From Euwallacea fornicatus (lineage: Eukaryota; Arthropoda; Insecta; Coleoptera; Curculionidae): DNA of 64,000 bases. This document shows positions 31,111 to 42,839 of the stretch, piece by piece; within the stretch, counting starts at the first letter, position 1; each line of letters opens with the position of its first letter. The notes beneath the pieces were generated by a model. The model made no database searches and was not told the origin of the DNA. It saw only the letters and a list, made by a program, of their open reading frames with translations. Both the position numbers and the translations under genes were made by a program. The stretch lies in NCBI RefSeq assembly GCF_040115645.1, contig NC_089578.1, forward strand, positions 992,001-1,056,000, read 5' to 3'.

Positions 31111-32100
31111 ATTTAATCCGAAATTTCTCAGCTATCGAGGAAGTTCCGACGGCCTAAATCTGAAAATTGGCTAATCACGAACTTTAAGTTTGTTTCGCCG
31201 GTGCCGCGAGAGGGCGCCAGTTCCGCCGCATTATTTAGATGGAGTTTGAGGTTCATCTGTTCGTCGCGCATGCTTAGAGCAAGTCAGAAGTTTAAAAGGG
31301 ATTCTACCGAGAAAATACGTTCTTACCTAGATCCTCCGAATCTGTCAGTCTCAAAGATGCCTGCGTTTAAAAGGTTCAATCTATTAAGATTTTTTTCCCT
31401 GTTTTTTCCAATTTCGTTCTCTTCAGGACTTGCGGCAGGGGACACGGAAAGCCGCAAATACATTTAAAAACGATAGAAAAAATGTGTTTTACGTTCCTAG
31501 ACCTTTAAGAAAGCGCATTTTAAAATCTATTGAGGTTGACGGTGGACACCTCCAACATCAGATTTGGAGCTCGTCATTGTCACTGGCACCAATAATTGTT
31601 ACTTTTACCTATCGTTGCCTCCATTATTGCCCCGCGCCTCTTCGCCCTTTAAGAATAAAAAACATGAGCGAAAGACACGGAACCTTTTCGATGCAAATGG
31701 CTAAAAAAGCGATACATTTGGACGACCTAAACAAGACGTTTTCCCTGTAAAATGCCCTTTTTTCAAATTTTTGACTTATTTTAAATGTGGCCCACACATC
31801 AAAAATACACCTTAAACTTCTTAAATAATACGGGGAGGCTAGTGTCCGCTGGGATTAACGTCAAAAAACACCTAAACTCCATAATTCCCGCACCAAAAAC
31901 GTAAAACTACCAATTCTCAGATCACTACTGTCAAAAGTTTCTTAATTATTGAGAAATTTTTGGATAAAGCTTAAGCTTCGAACGCGCTCCATATCTTAAC
32001 CGGCGACATTAGAGCAAGCCACGTTGAGCTCGGTCAAAATGTCTGCTTTCTTTCCGTCTCACCCTGTATCTTTTGTAAACAAACATAATTTATTAAATAT
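31111..32100. other. Degraded TIR element with a right end at 32055-32068
   Basis: TCTCACCCTGTA ends at 32068 and closes an element that includes the transposase tail at 31455-31570. The left end is not clear; AGAGGGCGCCAGTTC near 31210 may be inside it. Confidence 0.35.
31455..31570 (+). pseudogene. Transposase extreme C-terminus, plus strand
   Basis: The plus frame reads FKNDRKNVFYVPRPLRKRIL, then KSIEVDGGHLQHQI. It matches the C-terminus of insect DUF4817-type transposases (…VPRxLRRRVxKCIEVxGGHFEHLL). No SPDL block precedes it. The frame stays open to 31750 without further similarity. Confidence 0.6.
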
Positions 32101-32232
32101 CGAGTGCGGTAAAGCTGGCGCATGCACATGTACAGCAAACAGTTTTGGCGCACTCACGTAAATGTCGAATACCCGCGAATGCTCTGCCTCTACACGTGCG
32201 TCTTTGACATGAACCGATTTTTACCGCACTCG
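32101..32232. mobile_element. Mini TIR element, 132 bp
   Basis: CGAGTGCGGTAAA at 32101-32113 is perfectly mirrored by TTTACCGCACTCG at 32220-32232. No clear target duplication. It is too short to code for anything. Confidence 0.55.
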
Positions 32233-32394
32233 AGCGGTAAAGTTCTGATTTCGGCTCACGCGGTGGCGCCCTCGTAGAGCAAACAACTGAAAAATGTTAG
32301 ATGTTTATGCAGGGTAAGTGCGATTAAATCGCTAAAATTTAATTGGGTTCACGCTTTTTCCTTAGGGACAGAAGCTGTCGGAGGGTTAGTTTTC

Positions 32395-33060
32395 TAGAGC
32401 AGTAATAGGTGCGTGTGAATGCCCTTAAAGCCCCGAAATTATGAGCGCAATTTTCTCTTTAATTTGATAGAGATCGACAGGTGTAGCTGAGCATCACCGA
32501 GAATCGATAACTCCTGAAATTTATCGAGTCAAAAAAAAACATTATAACTGCGAATCAAGGGGTTCATGAGGGTTCACGTTCAGCAACAAAAAATGCGTAC
32601 ATGTGCCAATAAAAGTCTGAAAGTATAAGCTCAATTAACTCCTCATTAATTTGGGAGTTCGAACAGGAGCAACAAAGTATCACAAATAGTTGAAAAGTTC
32701 ATTCGGGAGCTGAATCAAACTGAAAATTTTCAAATTAAAAAGTTTTAAACTGTTCAGTTTATTCACTCTTAAAATTCTGAAAATATTAGCTCAATTCGCT
32801 CTATTATTTGGTATTCATGGTGAGGAGCAGCAGACGCTTAGAGCCGATAATTCGTGAATTCTCGAAAGTTTATTTTCGGCAGTAGGAAGTAGGCATACGC
32901 GCCATTAAAATTTTCAAAGTGCAAACTTTGGAAATGAAAACGTAAATTCAAGCGGAAAATTCGCTCATTAGTGTTGAAGAAGACACAAAAAGAGCCGTCG
33001 GAAATTTAGGGAAGTTAAAGAAATACATAATTCTGAATTTAAAAAATTTAGAAGGTCCCG
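32395..33060 (+). repeat. Degenerate tandem repeat, first part
   Basis: Units share AAAGT/TTCTGAAA-TATTAGCTCAATT, a CTCCTCATTAATTTGGGAGTTC-like block, AGGAGCA, and a TGAA-TT-TCGA lead, then GCGCCATTAAAA/TGCCAATAAAA. Divergence is high. The same units resume at 34490-35010, so the array is split by the DNA in between. Confidence 0.4.
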
Positions 33061-33483
33061 CAGAGAATCCTTTTAACTGCGTTCACTATCTACGGAACGG
33101 TGAAAGTGACAAAGTCGGCCGAACGGGAAAAAACAGTCTTTTTCGGAAACTTGCGAACGCGCGATAAACGGCATTGCCGAAGCGTTTATGGTTTCCCAGA
33201 ATTCATGGAAAATGGTCAAAGCTCCCAACCAAAAATATCTGAAAAACCTCCAATCTCCTCAAAAAAAGTTTCGTACATTTTTTAAATGCGAATTTGGCAT
33301 TTTTATTTCAATATTTCGACAGCGCTTCACACCCCTGTTTTTCTTTAAATCAACATTTTTTAATGCTTTTCTTGGTTTTTGCCAGTTTTCTGGTTGCTCA
33401 AACTAAAAAATCCATTGGGATCAAATCGGGACGGCTAGGCGGCCAACTAAAAACAATCGTACAAGAGATAGATTGATCTTTCA
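33061..33483. other. Non-genic DNA, nothing recognised
   Basis: Frames at 33100-33476 show no known domain. Confidence 0.45.
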
Positions 33484-33514
33484 GGTTAGTTCAGATTCCC
33501 TGAAGTAATGCTCA

Positions 33515-33662
33515 ACAGCAGTTCCGGGGGGATTGAGGGTGACCAGGGGAGGTTTTCGGCGGGTAGGCGCCCCATTCTGGGGCGAATCCCACGCAATCCC
33601 CGCCGACAGACCAACAGGCAGTGGTACTAGCCATGAAGGTTTTTCTTTCCTATACAAAAAAT
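33515..33662 (+). mobile_element. 5'-truncated LINE 3' end, copy 1
   Basis: TTTTCGGCGGGTAGGC, then a short stem (GCCCC, ATTCT, GGGGC), CGAATCCCACG, and an A-rich end after TTTTTCTTTCCTATAC. This GGGTAGGC-stem-GAATCCCAC layout is typical of 3' UTRs of R1-clade LINEs. No coding sequence remains. It is followed directly by GGGTTAGTTCGGGTTAGTTC. Confidence 0.6.
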
Positions 33663-33683
33663 GGGTTAGTTCGGGTTAGTTCA
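33663..33683 (+). repeat. GGGTTAGTTCGGGTTAGTTC motif between two LINE ends
   Basis: Relatives of this motif lie before the first LINE (GGTTAGTTCAGATT, 33484-33497) and after the second (GCTAGTTCGGGTCAAT, 34098-34113). Isolated copies occur near 39374 (GGTTAGTTCGGGTTAGTG) and 57211 (GTTAGTTCGGGTTAATG). It resembles but is not the insect telomere repeat TTAGG. Confidence 0.65.
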
Positions 33684-34097
33684 AGTCGGACACCCCGGAA
33701 CACACAGTGTGGGAGTGTCCGGAGTAGGAGGGCTATCGGGCCGAGGCCTCGGCGAAGAGGTCGTCATGGACCGAACCACGATAGGGCGTGACGTCCTGGA
33801 GAGTAAGGGGCAATGGGACACTTTTGAGTGCACGACAGAGGCGATTGTGAGGAGAAAAGTCGAGGAGGAGAATGAGGGGGTAAAGAGTGAAGATGATACA
33901 TGTATATGATGAACGTCCTGTGATTGTCCGTGCCCCGAAGCAAGATCGAAAGGTAGTTTCGGTGCAGAAGAGGAGAGGTGGTAGTAGAAGGGAATAGGTT
34001 TCAGTGGGTAGGCGGCCGACATAATGGTCGGTCGAATCTCACACTACCCGGGTGTTTTTAGATTCCCACCTTCTGGCCAAAATAAAAAAGAAAAAAA
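33684..34097 (+). pseudogene. LINE (R1-clade-like) ORF2 C-terminus plus 3' UTR, copy 2
   Basis: The plus strand reads DTPEHTVWECPE (the end of the C-terminal zinc-binding motif of LINE reverse transcriptases, xxTxEHxxxxCP), a stop and a frameshift, then LGEEVVMDRTTIGRDVLESK, GQWDTFECTTEAIVRRKVEE. This matches the usual tail xLGxxLTPENLVxxMLESExxWxAVxxFxxxVxRRKxEEE. The 3' UTR has TTTCAGTGGGTAGGC, a stem (GGCCGAC/GGTCGGTC), CGAATCTCACACTACC and an A-rich end AAAATAAAAAAGAAAAAAA. It is 5'-truncated. The minus frame 33681-34022 is its shadow. Confidence 0.8.
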
Positions 34098-34113
34098 GCT
34101 AGTTCGGGTCAAT

Positions 34114-34489
34114 CAGGTATACAAATCGGTTTCGAGATATGGACGGAAAATGTCAGGGCCGTATTCGGAAAAAATGAGCCCGTATTGATTTTTCTTGAGC
34201 GCGACATGTCACCTTTGAGACAAAAGCAGTATGTTGCAGAGAGGAAAAAGGCAAGAAAAAATTCATTTACCTTTTTCTGATGAGATTAATGGTTTTCCCA
34301 TCGAAACTTTTCAGTAAATCAAACACAATTTGGCAACGCCGCTTGCGGCATATTTAAAGGTCCCCGAAAGCGGCAACTTTTTCTCAAATTTAATCGATTT
34401 GGCAACTCTCACGGGGTGCGGAGACAGCAGTGTTGACCACGTTTTGAAAAAGTCTCTCCGTGAGCTCTTCAATTCGAGAAAATCTGAGC
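34114..34489. other. Non-genic DNA, nothing recognised
   Basis: Opposing frames (34330-34725 plus and 34311-34562 minus) overlap the start of the next repeat and have no domain. Confidence 0.45.
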
Positions 34490-35010
34490 TCAACTCACTT
34501 TTCAATTTGACAGCTGTGGAGAGTAGTGACAGGCCCCCGGAGTCAGCATTTCGTAGATCCAATCAAGTTGGAAAATCTATAATTCCGAATTTGAAGGGCC
34601 ATTTTCGGTCCTGCATACAGGCGCCCTTAAAAATCTATAGATTTTTTATATATAGGTTTTATACATATTTGATAATCTATACGAAGTATAAACTCGATTT
34701 AGCCCCTTTAACGACGAGTAAATAGTTGTGGATTGTCGCGAACTTATTCAAGATCGAAATTGTAGAATTCCGAAATGAAAGGTCATAAAAGGTTCATTTT
34801 CCGGAACGGCAACTACGTACATACGTATATGAGCCCTTAAAATATTACCCCAATTCCCTCCCCGATTGGGGAGTTATAGAGAGCTGTGGCAGGGTGTGAC
34901 CAAGATGAGTCAATAATGAGTCATGAATTCAATCAAGGCGAAAAATTGAGAACTCCGCATTGGAGGGCCGTGAAAGGTTAATTTTCGCGCAATCCGATCC
35001 GAAACCGGAA
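34490..35010 (+). repeat. Degenerate tandem repeat, second part
   Basis: Three units with AATTCCGAATTTGAAGGGCC / GAATTCCGAAATGAAAGGTC / GAACTCCGCATTGGAGGGCC boxes (near 34583, 34769, 34950; spacing about 180-190), each followed by a TTTTCGG/TTTTCCGG/TTTTCGC step. CCCCAATTCCCTCC…GGGGAGTT matches the unit core at 32.6-32.8 kb. Confidence 0.5.
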
Positions 35011-35816
35011 GTCCGTGTCCTCGATCCCTGCTCTTTTCCTCAATTCATTTTTTCCCTGCATGGAAAAAATTTAACAAAAAAAACAAACGATTTTTGCCTA
35101 CGTAAATATGGCGAAGGCGACGGACGCGTGCCCGCCCCTAGTCGTCGATATCTCGAAAACTGGTGAGGAAACTCAATTCGCCGTTGCGGCCATCAGAGCG
35201 AATTAGCTTAAACATGATTTATCTTCGGAAAGAACTCCTCCAAGCTCCATGCTGATTATGAGGCCGTGTCTTCGTCTATGCATATCCCACGCTCAGGATT
35301 AATCCGCCCCCCGTTCCCTGCGCCTCCCGGGGGCAAATTATGTTAGACATACAAATACACCCCATAGGAAATAAATGCTTCATCCAATTGAATTATGCCT
35401 AAACTGGACACATTTTATTGGAAATATGCCCCCTATCTACACATTGCAATCATTTTATCAAATTTTCATGCTGCCGGTTTGATTCGAAATAACGTAATGT
35501 GTTTTGTTTTGAAACTAAATTAGAGCTAATATTTTGTTATTTGATCCCTGTACGTTCGACTGCTGTTTATTTTTATCGACTGTGATAAAATCCCGCTTTC
35601 GAAATGTTTTTGTAAATGTTGGAGCTGAATGATAAAGGTTGTAAATTGGAAGCCTGGAAAATATTGTTTTTCCAGGTCTGAGGTAATCCCTCCTGTCGTT
35701 TGCAGACATAAGAACAAAATGTGGATAAAACTTTGCAAGGAATTCCATCCACCTTTAAAACATCTCCAAGAAAAAAAAAAAAAGAAAAAAGCCCTCCACA
35801 TCCCACTTGAGACCTA
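35011..35816. other. Non-genic DNA, nothing recognised
   Basis: Three overlapping minus-strand frames at 35515-35806 read the same AT-rich stretch; none is recognised. Confidence 0.45.
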
Positions 35817-36650
35817 TACAGGGTGTTTCAGGAAGATGCACGCAAACCCCCTGCGCACTATTCGGAATTTAATTCCGAGCAAAAAACCTCCCATAAATTT
35901 ACGTCCGGAGAGGCTCCGCCCATATACAGGGCGATAAGTGTTAATTTTGAAAATGTTTTTTCGAATATGTATATTCCGAAAACGGTTGTTGGCATTCCGA
36001 ACGAGCTTGCCGGCGAAGAACTGGTCATTACGGGACACCTTTGCCTAAACCAAACCCGCAAGCAGGGGCCGTTAGGTAAGCCGTTACAAAAGACCACGTC
36101 AGCATAACCACCGTGAGCAAACACTTTTCGCACGTTCGGATGTTGCGCCCGAAGGCAAATTCGAGCGGCGAAACGGCCGAAAACTTAAACGCCAAAAAGA
36201 GTCAAAAAGAAGCTGAAAAATGTCCAAGTATCATGTGAAAACCTGATAATCTCACTGCTCTTGATTCATCGAAAACTTTATTCACGGTGAACGTCGGAGC
36301 GACCTCCGTTTCAGTGAAGGACCTCGAAAAACAGGAAATCGCTTTCGAAGAAACAACGACGTCCCGTTTTTCTGTCTATTTAATTGGCGTCACGCGCGCC
36401 ACTGCTTGCAGCTTTCACTCACCTCCACCCCAAAATATGTCTTTCGATGGCGGGTTCTTCTCGGCCTTAGAATGCCAACAACCGTTTTTGAAATATTAAA
36501 AAAACAAAAAAATCCAAAATTCACTTTCATCGCCCTGTATATGCCAAACGAGGCCCTCCCGGTCGTGCATTGGTAGGAACTTCTTCGCTCCGAATTAAAT
36601 GCAGAACGACGTATTGAAGTCTGCACGTCTCCTCCTCAAACACCCTCCAC
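35817..36650. mobile_element. Long-TIR element (family Q), ~200-bp arms
   Basis: The left end TACAGGGTGTTTCAGGAAGA mirrors the right end (reverse complement GGAGGGTGTTTGAGGAGGAG). Pairing covers TTTAATTC-GAGC, ATATACAGGGCGAT (an internal copy of the end motif on both arms) and AAAACGGTTGTTGGCATTC. About 830 bp. The opposing frames 35814-36133 and 36390-36739 are TIR translations. Confidence 0.8.
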
Positions 36651-36663
36651 GGCTTGTTTCCTC

Positions 36664-37486
36664 TACGGGGTGTTCCGCGGTGCTGTCCTAACGCTTCGGG
36701 GTGCGATGCCCCCGGCGATAAACCAGTGCATGTCCGCAACGGCCCTAATTTTTACCTACGGGACGTCGAAATGTCCCTGTCCAAAACGTCATCTTTGAGT
36801 GCTCCTCAAAGTGGTCGCTTGAAATTTTGGCGCATGCGCGAAGCGCGTACAACCGCGTGTCGCAATCAGAAAAGCGATTCCCTTGCTCGGCCAGTGGCGG
36901 TCCTGCACCCACGTCTTCCGGCATTATTTACGGAAAAGCGGTACGCCGCTGACGTTTTTTCGCTGCAGTACTCTCCCTGATCCGGCTGGTGAATTCCCAG
37001 TGCAAAGGGTCGTTCGTATTTTCCTCAGACGAGCCGGTATTGATTAAAAGAATAGAAATCGTCCTAATTAATTTGTGTACCTCAGAGGTTTGTTATAATT
37101 TATTATTTTACATTAGATATTATGTATTTTTTAGCTTATTTATAAAGGTTTCCTCTCGCGTGGAACTGACCAGTCTGATTAGCAAATACGTCAGTGGCGG
37201 GGCACTTTTTTTGCAAATAACGTCGGAAGACACGTATGCGGGGACGTCGCTGGCTGAGTAATAACTTTTCTAGTTAAAATGCCAGGTTCCGGGCTTCTGT
37301 TAACACACACCAAAATCGAAGGCGATGTTTAGGGTAATTTCTGGGAAATCGGAGAGGAAAACTTCAACACCCCGCAGCTGAAAATTCGGGCGGCCGCGGG
37401 CGTACGTCCATGCGAACTTTCCTCCGTAGAACGGCCGGCGGAATCGCACCCTGAAGTGTCGGCGCGACATCAGGGAACACCCTGTA
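36664..37486. mobile_element. TIR element family B copy 2
   Basis: The left end TACGGGGTGTTCCGCGGTGC mirrors the right end (reverse complement TACAGGGTGTTCCCTGATGT, then CAGGGTGCGATTCC). The interior carries GGTACGCCGCTGACGTTTTT and CGTCGGAAGACACGTATGCG as in copy 1. It begins 13 bp after the preceding element ends. Confidence 0.75.
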
Positions 37487-38185
37487 TCGCTGTCTCCTCT
37501 CTTATGACGTTCGGTCGTGATTCGTTGAAATTAATCCAGAGGTACATACAAAATCAATTAGCATATAAGGATAGATTACGAAAATAATCGTTTTCAAGTC
37601 ATGGATTGTAAATTCAGAATTAATGAAAAATATCAATCATTTCCCTACCAGCGGCCTCATATTTCGCATTGAACCGAAACATGTGCTATGTTTCTTGATA
37701 AATGAACGTATAGCGCTGCCTTTCCATGCATGTAATTCGTAAAATGTACAGGTTTTTCAATTTTTGTTAGCCACAAGCATTAACATTCATCTACGTGGAG
37801 ATGGATAATTAATTTCCTATAGCGAAACGTCTGAAAAAAAAACAATGAACGAACTATATCACATATGGAAATCGCGTAACACTTAACCCAAATTGTTTTG
37901 TTACTTTGTTATTGGGCCGTTTCGAAACCCACCAATGTTGTGTTGGTCTCCTCAAAATGGGAAACTACCCGAAGTTTTCTCGTTCCGTATTTGGTAGTAA
38001 ACTGTAATAACCAAAAGCATCAGGGCCGTGCCAGATACGGACTGTGACGATTCAGCTTCAATATCGGGGATTTAAAAGAAACTTTCCGGACGTCGCGCCC
38101 AATAGGGCTTAGACAGAGACGAAAAAAACCTACAGGGAAATCATCGAGAATCTCTATACATGTATGTGAAATTAAAATTAAAATT
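37487..38185. other. Non-genic DNA, nothing recognised
   Basis: AT-rich unique-looking sequence; no frame, repeat or RNA gene is supported. Confidence 0.5.
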
Positions 38186-38850
38186 ATGAAAAAATGTCAA
38201 ATTCGCCCGAGGAGGGCGCAGATCGGACATGTTCGGCGCGTGGGAAATTCGAAATGAGTCTTCGATGATCGGGATCGCGCCCACCGGGCTGAAACTCTTC
38301 CAGGAAATCGGCACATTGCCCCGTTTCGCCCGGTTCGTCGAGGAAAGTCACCCCTCCGGCCTCAACCCGGGATTCAGCCGCCACGTCGGGGACTCACATG
38401 GGAGCTCCAAGCCGGTGCCACCGGGGGGTCGGGGGGAGACAGAAAATCGTCGAATACCTCGCTCCTTTTGCGAAATTTTCCCCCCTGAAGAGCGAGTGGG
38501 GCCACGAAATTGGGGGATTTCCGACGGAGAGAGATTCTGAGGCGCGGGCTGGAAGAATCTCCAGGAAAATCCTCATTTTCAAAGAACGGGCACGCGGCCG
38601 CCCAAGGGCAGGACCGCTTCCGACTTCAGGGGTTCTGAGGCGGCCTCGACGGCCGGGTCTCCGGACACGGGGGCGCCCCCAAAGCTCTCCAAAACCCCCG
38701 GGAGAACCTCGGTCGGTACTCGGCCCGAGTTTTTCGCGTTGCGTTCCGATTTTTTACCAATCCGAAGTCGAACGAGCCCGTTCTTCGCCGGGACCCCGAG
38801 CGTACTCCTTTCGCATGTGTACGTTCTCCAATTTGGTTGCTCCATTCCCC
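38186..38850. other. CpG-rich block with opposing frames
   Basis: About 660 bases rich in CG. Frames lie on both strands: 38398-38856 plus (152 codons); 38184-38384 and 38579-38845 minus. The minus frames are acidic (for example SFGGAPVSGDPAVEAASEPL) and could be exon sequence, but no domain, start or splice set is convincing. Confidence 0.25.
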
Positions 38851-39400
38851 GTATAAATCAATTCACTATTTAATCAAAAAAGGGCACAATAAACAGGATT
38901 ACTAAATCTTAATAAAGCTAAGGTGCCTGAGCCGGGAAAAGATGAAAAAATATTATATCCTAATGTAAAAAGGTTTGGGCTGACAGTGGATATAAATCTT
39001 TGTCTGCATATAAAAAGAATAGGAGAAAAATAAGCCCGAAATGAGAATAAAACGAATGCCCGATTCAAATAGACGGAAAATATATTATCGCGGGAAAAAT
39101 GTATATGGATAAATTTATGCCCGGGGACATACAAACGCCCCGGTGGATTGTTTGGTAGGTGGGTACGCACCTTCATTTGAGGCCATTTACCGGGGAAAAT
39201 TCGAAAAAAACTAATCGAAAAAAATCCCGTTTCGTCGAGGAAATTTTTCAAATAGCGACGAGATTGACGTGGAAAAAAGACCCGATTCGAAAATTTCCAC
39301 ACGACGCGGCGACAATTTTCCAAGAACATCCCGCCTTCGAGGAAATCTCTGCAGGAACCATAACGGACGTTCTAGGTTAGTTCGGGTTAGTGCGCTCCAC
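38851..39400. other. Non-genic DNA with a GGTTAGTTCGGGTTAG motif
   Basis: The motif stands at about 39374-39392. A 151-codon minus frame (38874-39329) is Phe/Arg-rich AT sequence without similarity. Confidence 0.4.
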
Positions 39401-40260
39401 AGGCCATCAATACAAACCGTAGATTCGGCCCTTCGCCTCGGGAACTCGCCGAGGGAACCGGACCATTGACCGCCCGAGGCGACTGTTTCTCAAGTGCGTC
39501 GCTGCAAATTTTTGAGTTCGAGGTTTTTCCCTGTATAAAAATTCCTCCCGGGATTTCCGGCCGATTTCGGCTGACTGCGCGCGCAGCAGCCCACTGGGGA
39601 GGTCGTCCGATGAAGATTTGGCAATTTTTGGAAAATTGCGGCAGCTTGCCGGACACACCTCGCACTCCTTCGCCAGCTGGGGAAGAGGTACTTTTGCTCG
39701 ACAACGGTGCAGAACCTCCAATCGCAATTCACCGCAATCCGACAGTTGGTGAAACACGATTTTGAGCGATCGGAGATGTTTCTGCCACTTTTCCACCGGC
39801 GATCGGGATCTTCTGCGAGTTTTGACCATTCTCTCTCGGTTGTCCAGGCTCAGCACCTCGCCGCAGCCCGGGTCCTTAGGGACGTTTTTCCGAAATTTTA
39901 CGGCAATTGCGGGACTTCGCGCCGCAGTCTTGGGAACGTCTGCGAGGTTCTTCGTCGGGAAAGTGCCCAAGGAGTTGACAAATTTTCGGCGATTGAGAGC
40001 GAATTACTGCGGAAAGGCCCCTCCACCTCGGGAGACGTCCTTGTCGAGAGTCGTTTTTGACAGGTGCCAGGTCGAGCGGCACCTGCGCGCGCTGTAATTA
40101 ATTTTTCTCGAAATTCGGCGAGTCCTCGCCACCGCCGGGCGGCGCTCGCGCGGTCCCGCGGGACTTTGGCGATTCCTCAAGGTCCGCCCCCGGGACCGGA
40201 ATTCGGTGTTTTTCCCGCTTTTTCTCGCGCAATTTTCCTGATTTTGCATCTATTTATTTT
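39401..40260. other. CpG-rich block with three long overlapping frames
   Basis: Frames 39407-39970 (minus, 187 codons), 39707-40060 (plus, 117) and 39762-40097 (plus, 111) overlap in the same CpG-rich DNA. At most one can be real. The plus frame FSAIESELLRKGPSTSGDVL looks most protein-like. No family is recognised. Long chance frames are expected where stop codons are scarce. Confidence 0.25.
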
Positions 40261-42170
40261 CGCGCATCGCTCCGCACACAGTTCCGCTATTTGATACAAT
40301 TATAATCTCCCCATTTGAATATTAATAGGTGGGATTTTGTCACAAACTAGTGTCGTTTTCACAAACGATCTATTATAATTTTATCAAGCTTCTCGTATCT
40401 TCAGTAGGGTCCATTAACCTGATAGCGCTATCGGGAAACCTGTTTTACTTCAGTATCGCACGGCGGGTCATAAATTGTTCTTGTTTTATCTAAAATAATT
40501 ACCTTCGTACACAGGAAACACAATTAAAAATATGAGGTTAATTTGAATGATTGTGTGAGTCGCGTTCGTATTTTTGCCCTATACTGATACGGCAAAAAAC
40601 CCATTAGTGAAAACATCGTTAACTTCTATTAACCTAAAAGAGCTCGTATTTATTCGGTGTATCACCGGCCGAGATCTCACGCGTAGGCGGCGAGACTGCG
40701 AACAAAAACGCCCTCAAAGGGGCCTACTAATACGTTCTTGTTTAGCACAATTCGTCTTCGATCTAACCTTTTTCGTGCCTCGCGAAGTAGGCCCTCTATT
40801 TCCTTGGTTTTTCTATATCTTTTTGAGCTCGTTAAATTTATATTACACTGAAAGTCAAACAGGGTTTCGTCAATGTTATATTCCGCATTTCGTATTTAAA
40901 TATTCATTTTTCAACGTATTTACATACATATGGGTCCCGGCGATATTTTGCTTTTACTTTGAATTTTAAATTTCGATGTAATAATATTCGGAATTAAATC
41001 AGTTCACTTTGGAACTCTGGAAACTCGATTCAACGACTGCGTCAACTTTGATGATAAGATTGAAAAGTTTTCTCGTACTTTATTCTTTTGTTGCGTCACA
41101 TAATGGATTTGTATAAATAATAACACACGAATGAAACGTTAATTTAGTTTCTGAGTTGTATAAGTTTAGTTGGGCTCCATTGTAATACCTGAAATTCAAA
41201 TTTAAATTATAAAAGCACAAAGTTAACTCCTTTTATCTACGAAACCCCCAAATATAAAATGAATTTTGTAAATTTTCATTCGCGAATTCGGAGCATACTG
41301 TCCCGGAGAGATTCACGACTAGTCGGGCAATATTAAAAAGTAATTTATATGTGGCTGCAGATTTTTTATTTGCTTTTCTTGTTTCATTTTTATTTTTATT
41401 CTTGCTTCATAAAATAGAATTTATTCGCGCTCTGCGCGATATTTTACCAACAAAATGACAATATTTTTGCCCCGGCATTTTCTCTCTGAATTATTATTTC
41501 CATTTTAATGGATTCCTTTAAATTAAAATTGCTTTTTGCTTTATGCAAATTATTTTTACAGGCCATTATAAAAATGGATTTAGCCTGTCCGCCGCAATTT
41601 ATGCTCTGTTGAACTTGTATTTACCGTGTACACACACTAATGTCGTGTTATTTTTTCCGTGCGGTAAGTAAAATCGGGCTTTTAATCATCAAATCTCGCG
41701 AGGCGGCCGATTTGGTTCCCTGGCAATGCCTCCAGTCGCTCCGCACTCCTCCGATCAACGAATTTCATTCGGCTCGATCCCTCGATCGTACCGCGCATGA
41801 CGGCAACTCGGGCCGGAACCGTCGTGAGGCACCCGTTCATCCGCAGACCAAAAATTATGAGGAACTCGATAACGTGAGGCATCGTAGGGGACGCGTACGA
41901 GTTAAAGCGGGAAGAAAACCCGGAAACGCCCAGCGACTACCTAAATCCGTGGTCAAGGAACCGACTGAAAATGCGACTGCTCCTGCGTCGAGCACAGGGC
42001 ACGTTAACGTTCCCAGAACTTGCGTTCAAGTTGACGCAAATGAACTAACTTGGACTAACCTAAATTAGGGACATGACCTAACTGCTCACTGTTAACAAGC
42101 GGAACGTCCCGTTGACGCGGGGATGCTCAACTCAAACCATCCCGCCCCCCCTCTTTCTTCCATTCCAGCA
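40261..42170. other. AT-rich, unique-looking non-coding DNA
   Basis: No TACAGGG-type ends or mirrored blocks are seen between 40.3 and 41.6 kb, unlike the rest of the window. A 142-codon frame at 41640-42068 includes a GTAAGT donor-like site at 41664 but no recognisable domain. Confidence 0.4.
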
Positions 42171-42839
42171 TATGGGGTGTCATCGTCAAGATATTATAAA
42201 AATCGAAATAATATAAAAATCAAAATAATGTAACAATGTTTATTGGTCCAAAAAGGCCGTTTCCGATATACAGGGTAGCAATATTTTTCCTCACATTTTG
42301 CGTTTTCCCGCATACGCTTTAAGTGAAATTTTAGGAAATTTCGCACGTCTGTTTCCTCTTTGACTCTCTCCAATGGAGCGCCACGCTCAACCACGGCTCC
42401 ATGTCTGCAGGGCGTCATGGCGTTCGGGGGCATGTACCATTTTATATTTTTCGCCTTTTTCTGGAACACTCAGTGTGAACTCCGACGCCAAATTGGAACG
42501 TCTCCATCGATCCCTTAGCTTCTGGGCCCCCCTGCAGTACTTTCCTATCTATCACGTGAAATTTGCAAAAATATCTGTCGATCCAAATTGAGAAACTCCG
42601 GACGACATGTCGCGGTGGTTTCGGCCATTTTAGTAGTTTCGTTTCGATTTCTGACGCTTCGCTTTTTCAAAAATTTTACCAGAAGCACACGTGAGGAACC
42701 CGCAAACTGTGGGAGAGACTTTGAGGCTTTGCCCCCCCGCGTATCGAAGATGGTTCGTCTAATGAGACGAACGCAAGAGACCTCGCTCCTGTACAATCGC
42801 CCAGCCCAATCAAAAAAAAAACATCCCCGCGAAAAAATG
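42171..42839. other. Degraded repeat DNA with element ends
   Basis: GATATACAGGGTAGC at 42266-42280 and TATGGGGTGTCATC at 42172 look like element ends without partners. The minus frame 42545-42952 is not recognised. Confidence 0.35.

Noticed and set aside
33663..33683. True telomeric TTAGG array
   Set aside because: The motif is GGTTAGTTCGGG, not TTAGG repeats, and only two units are adjacent.
39407..39970. 187-codon minus-strand frame
   Set aside because: It shares CpG-rich DNA with two plus-strand frames of similar length; no family is recognised and there is no basis to choose.
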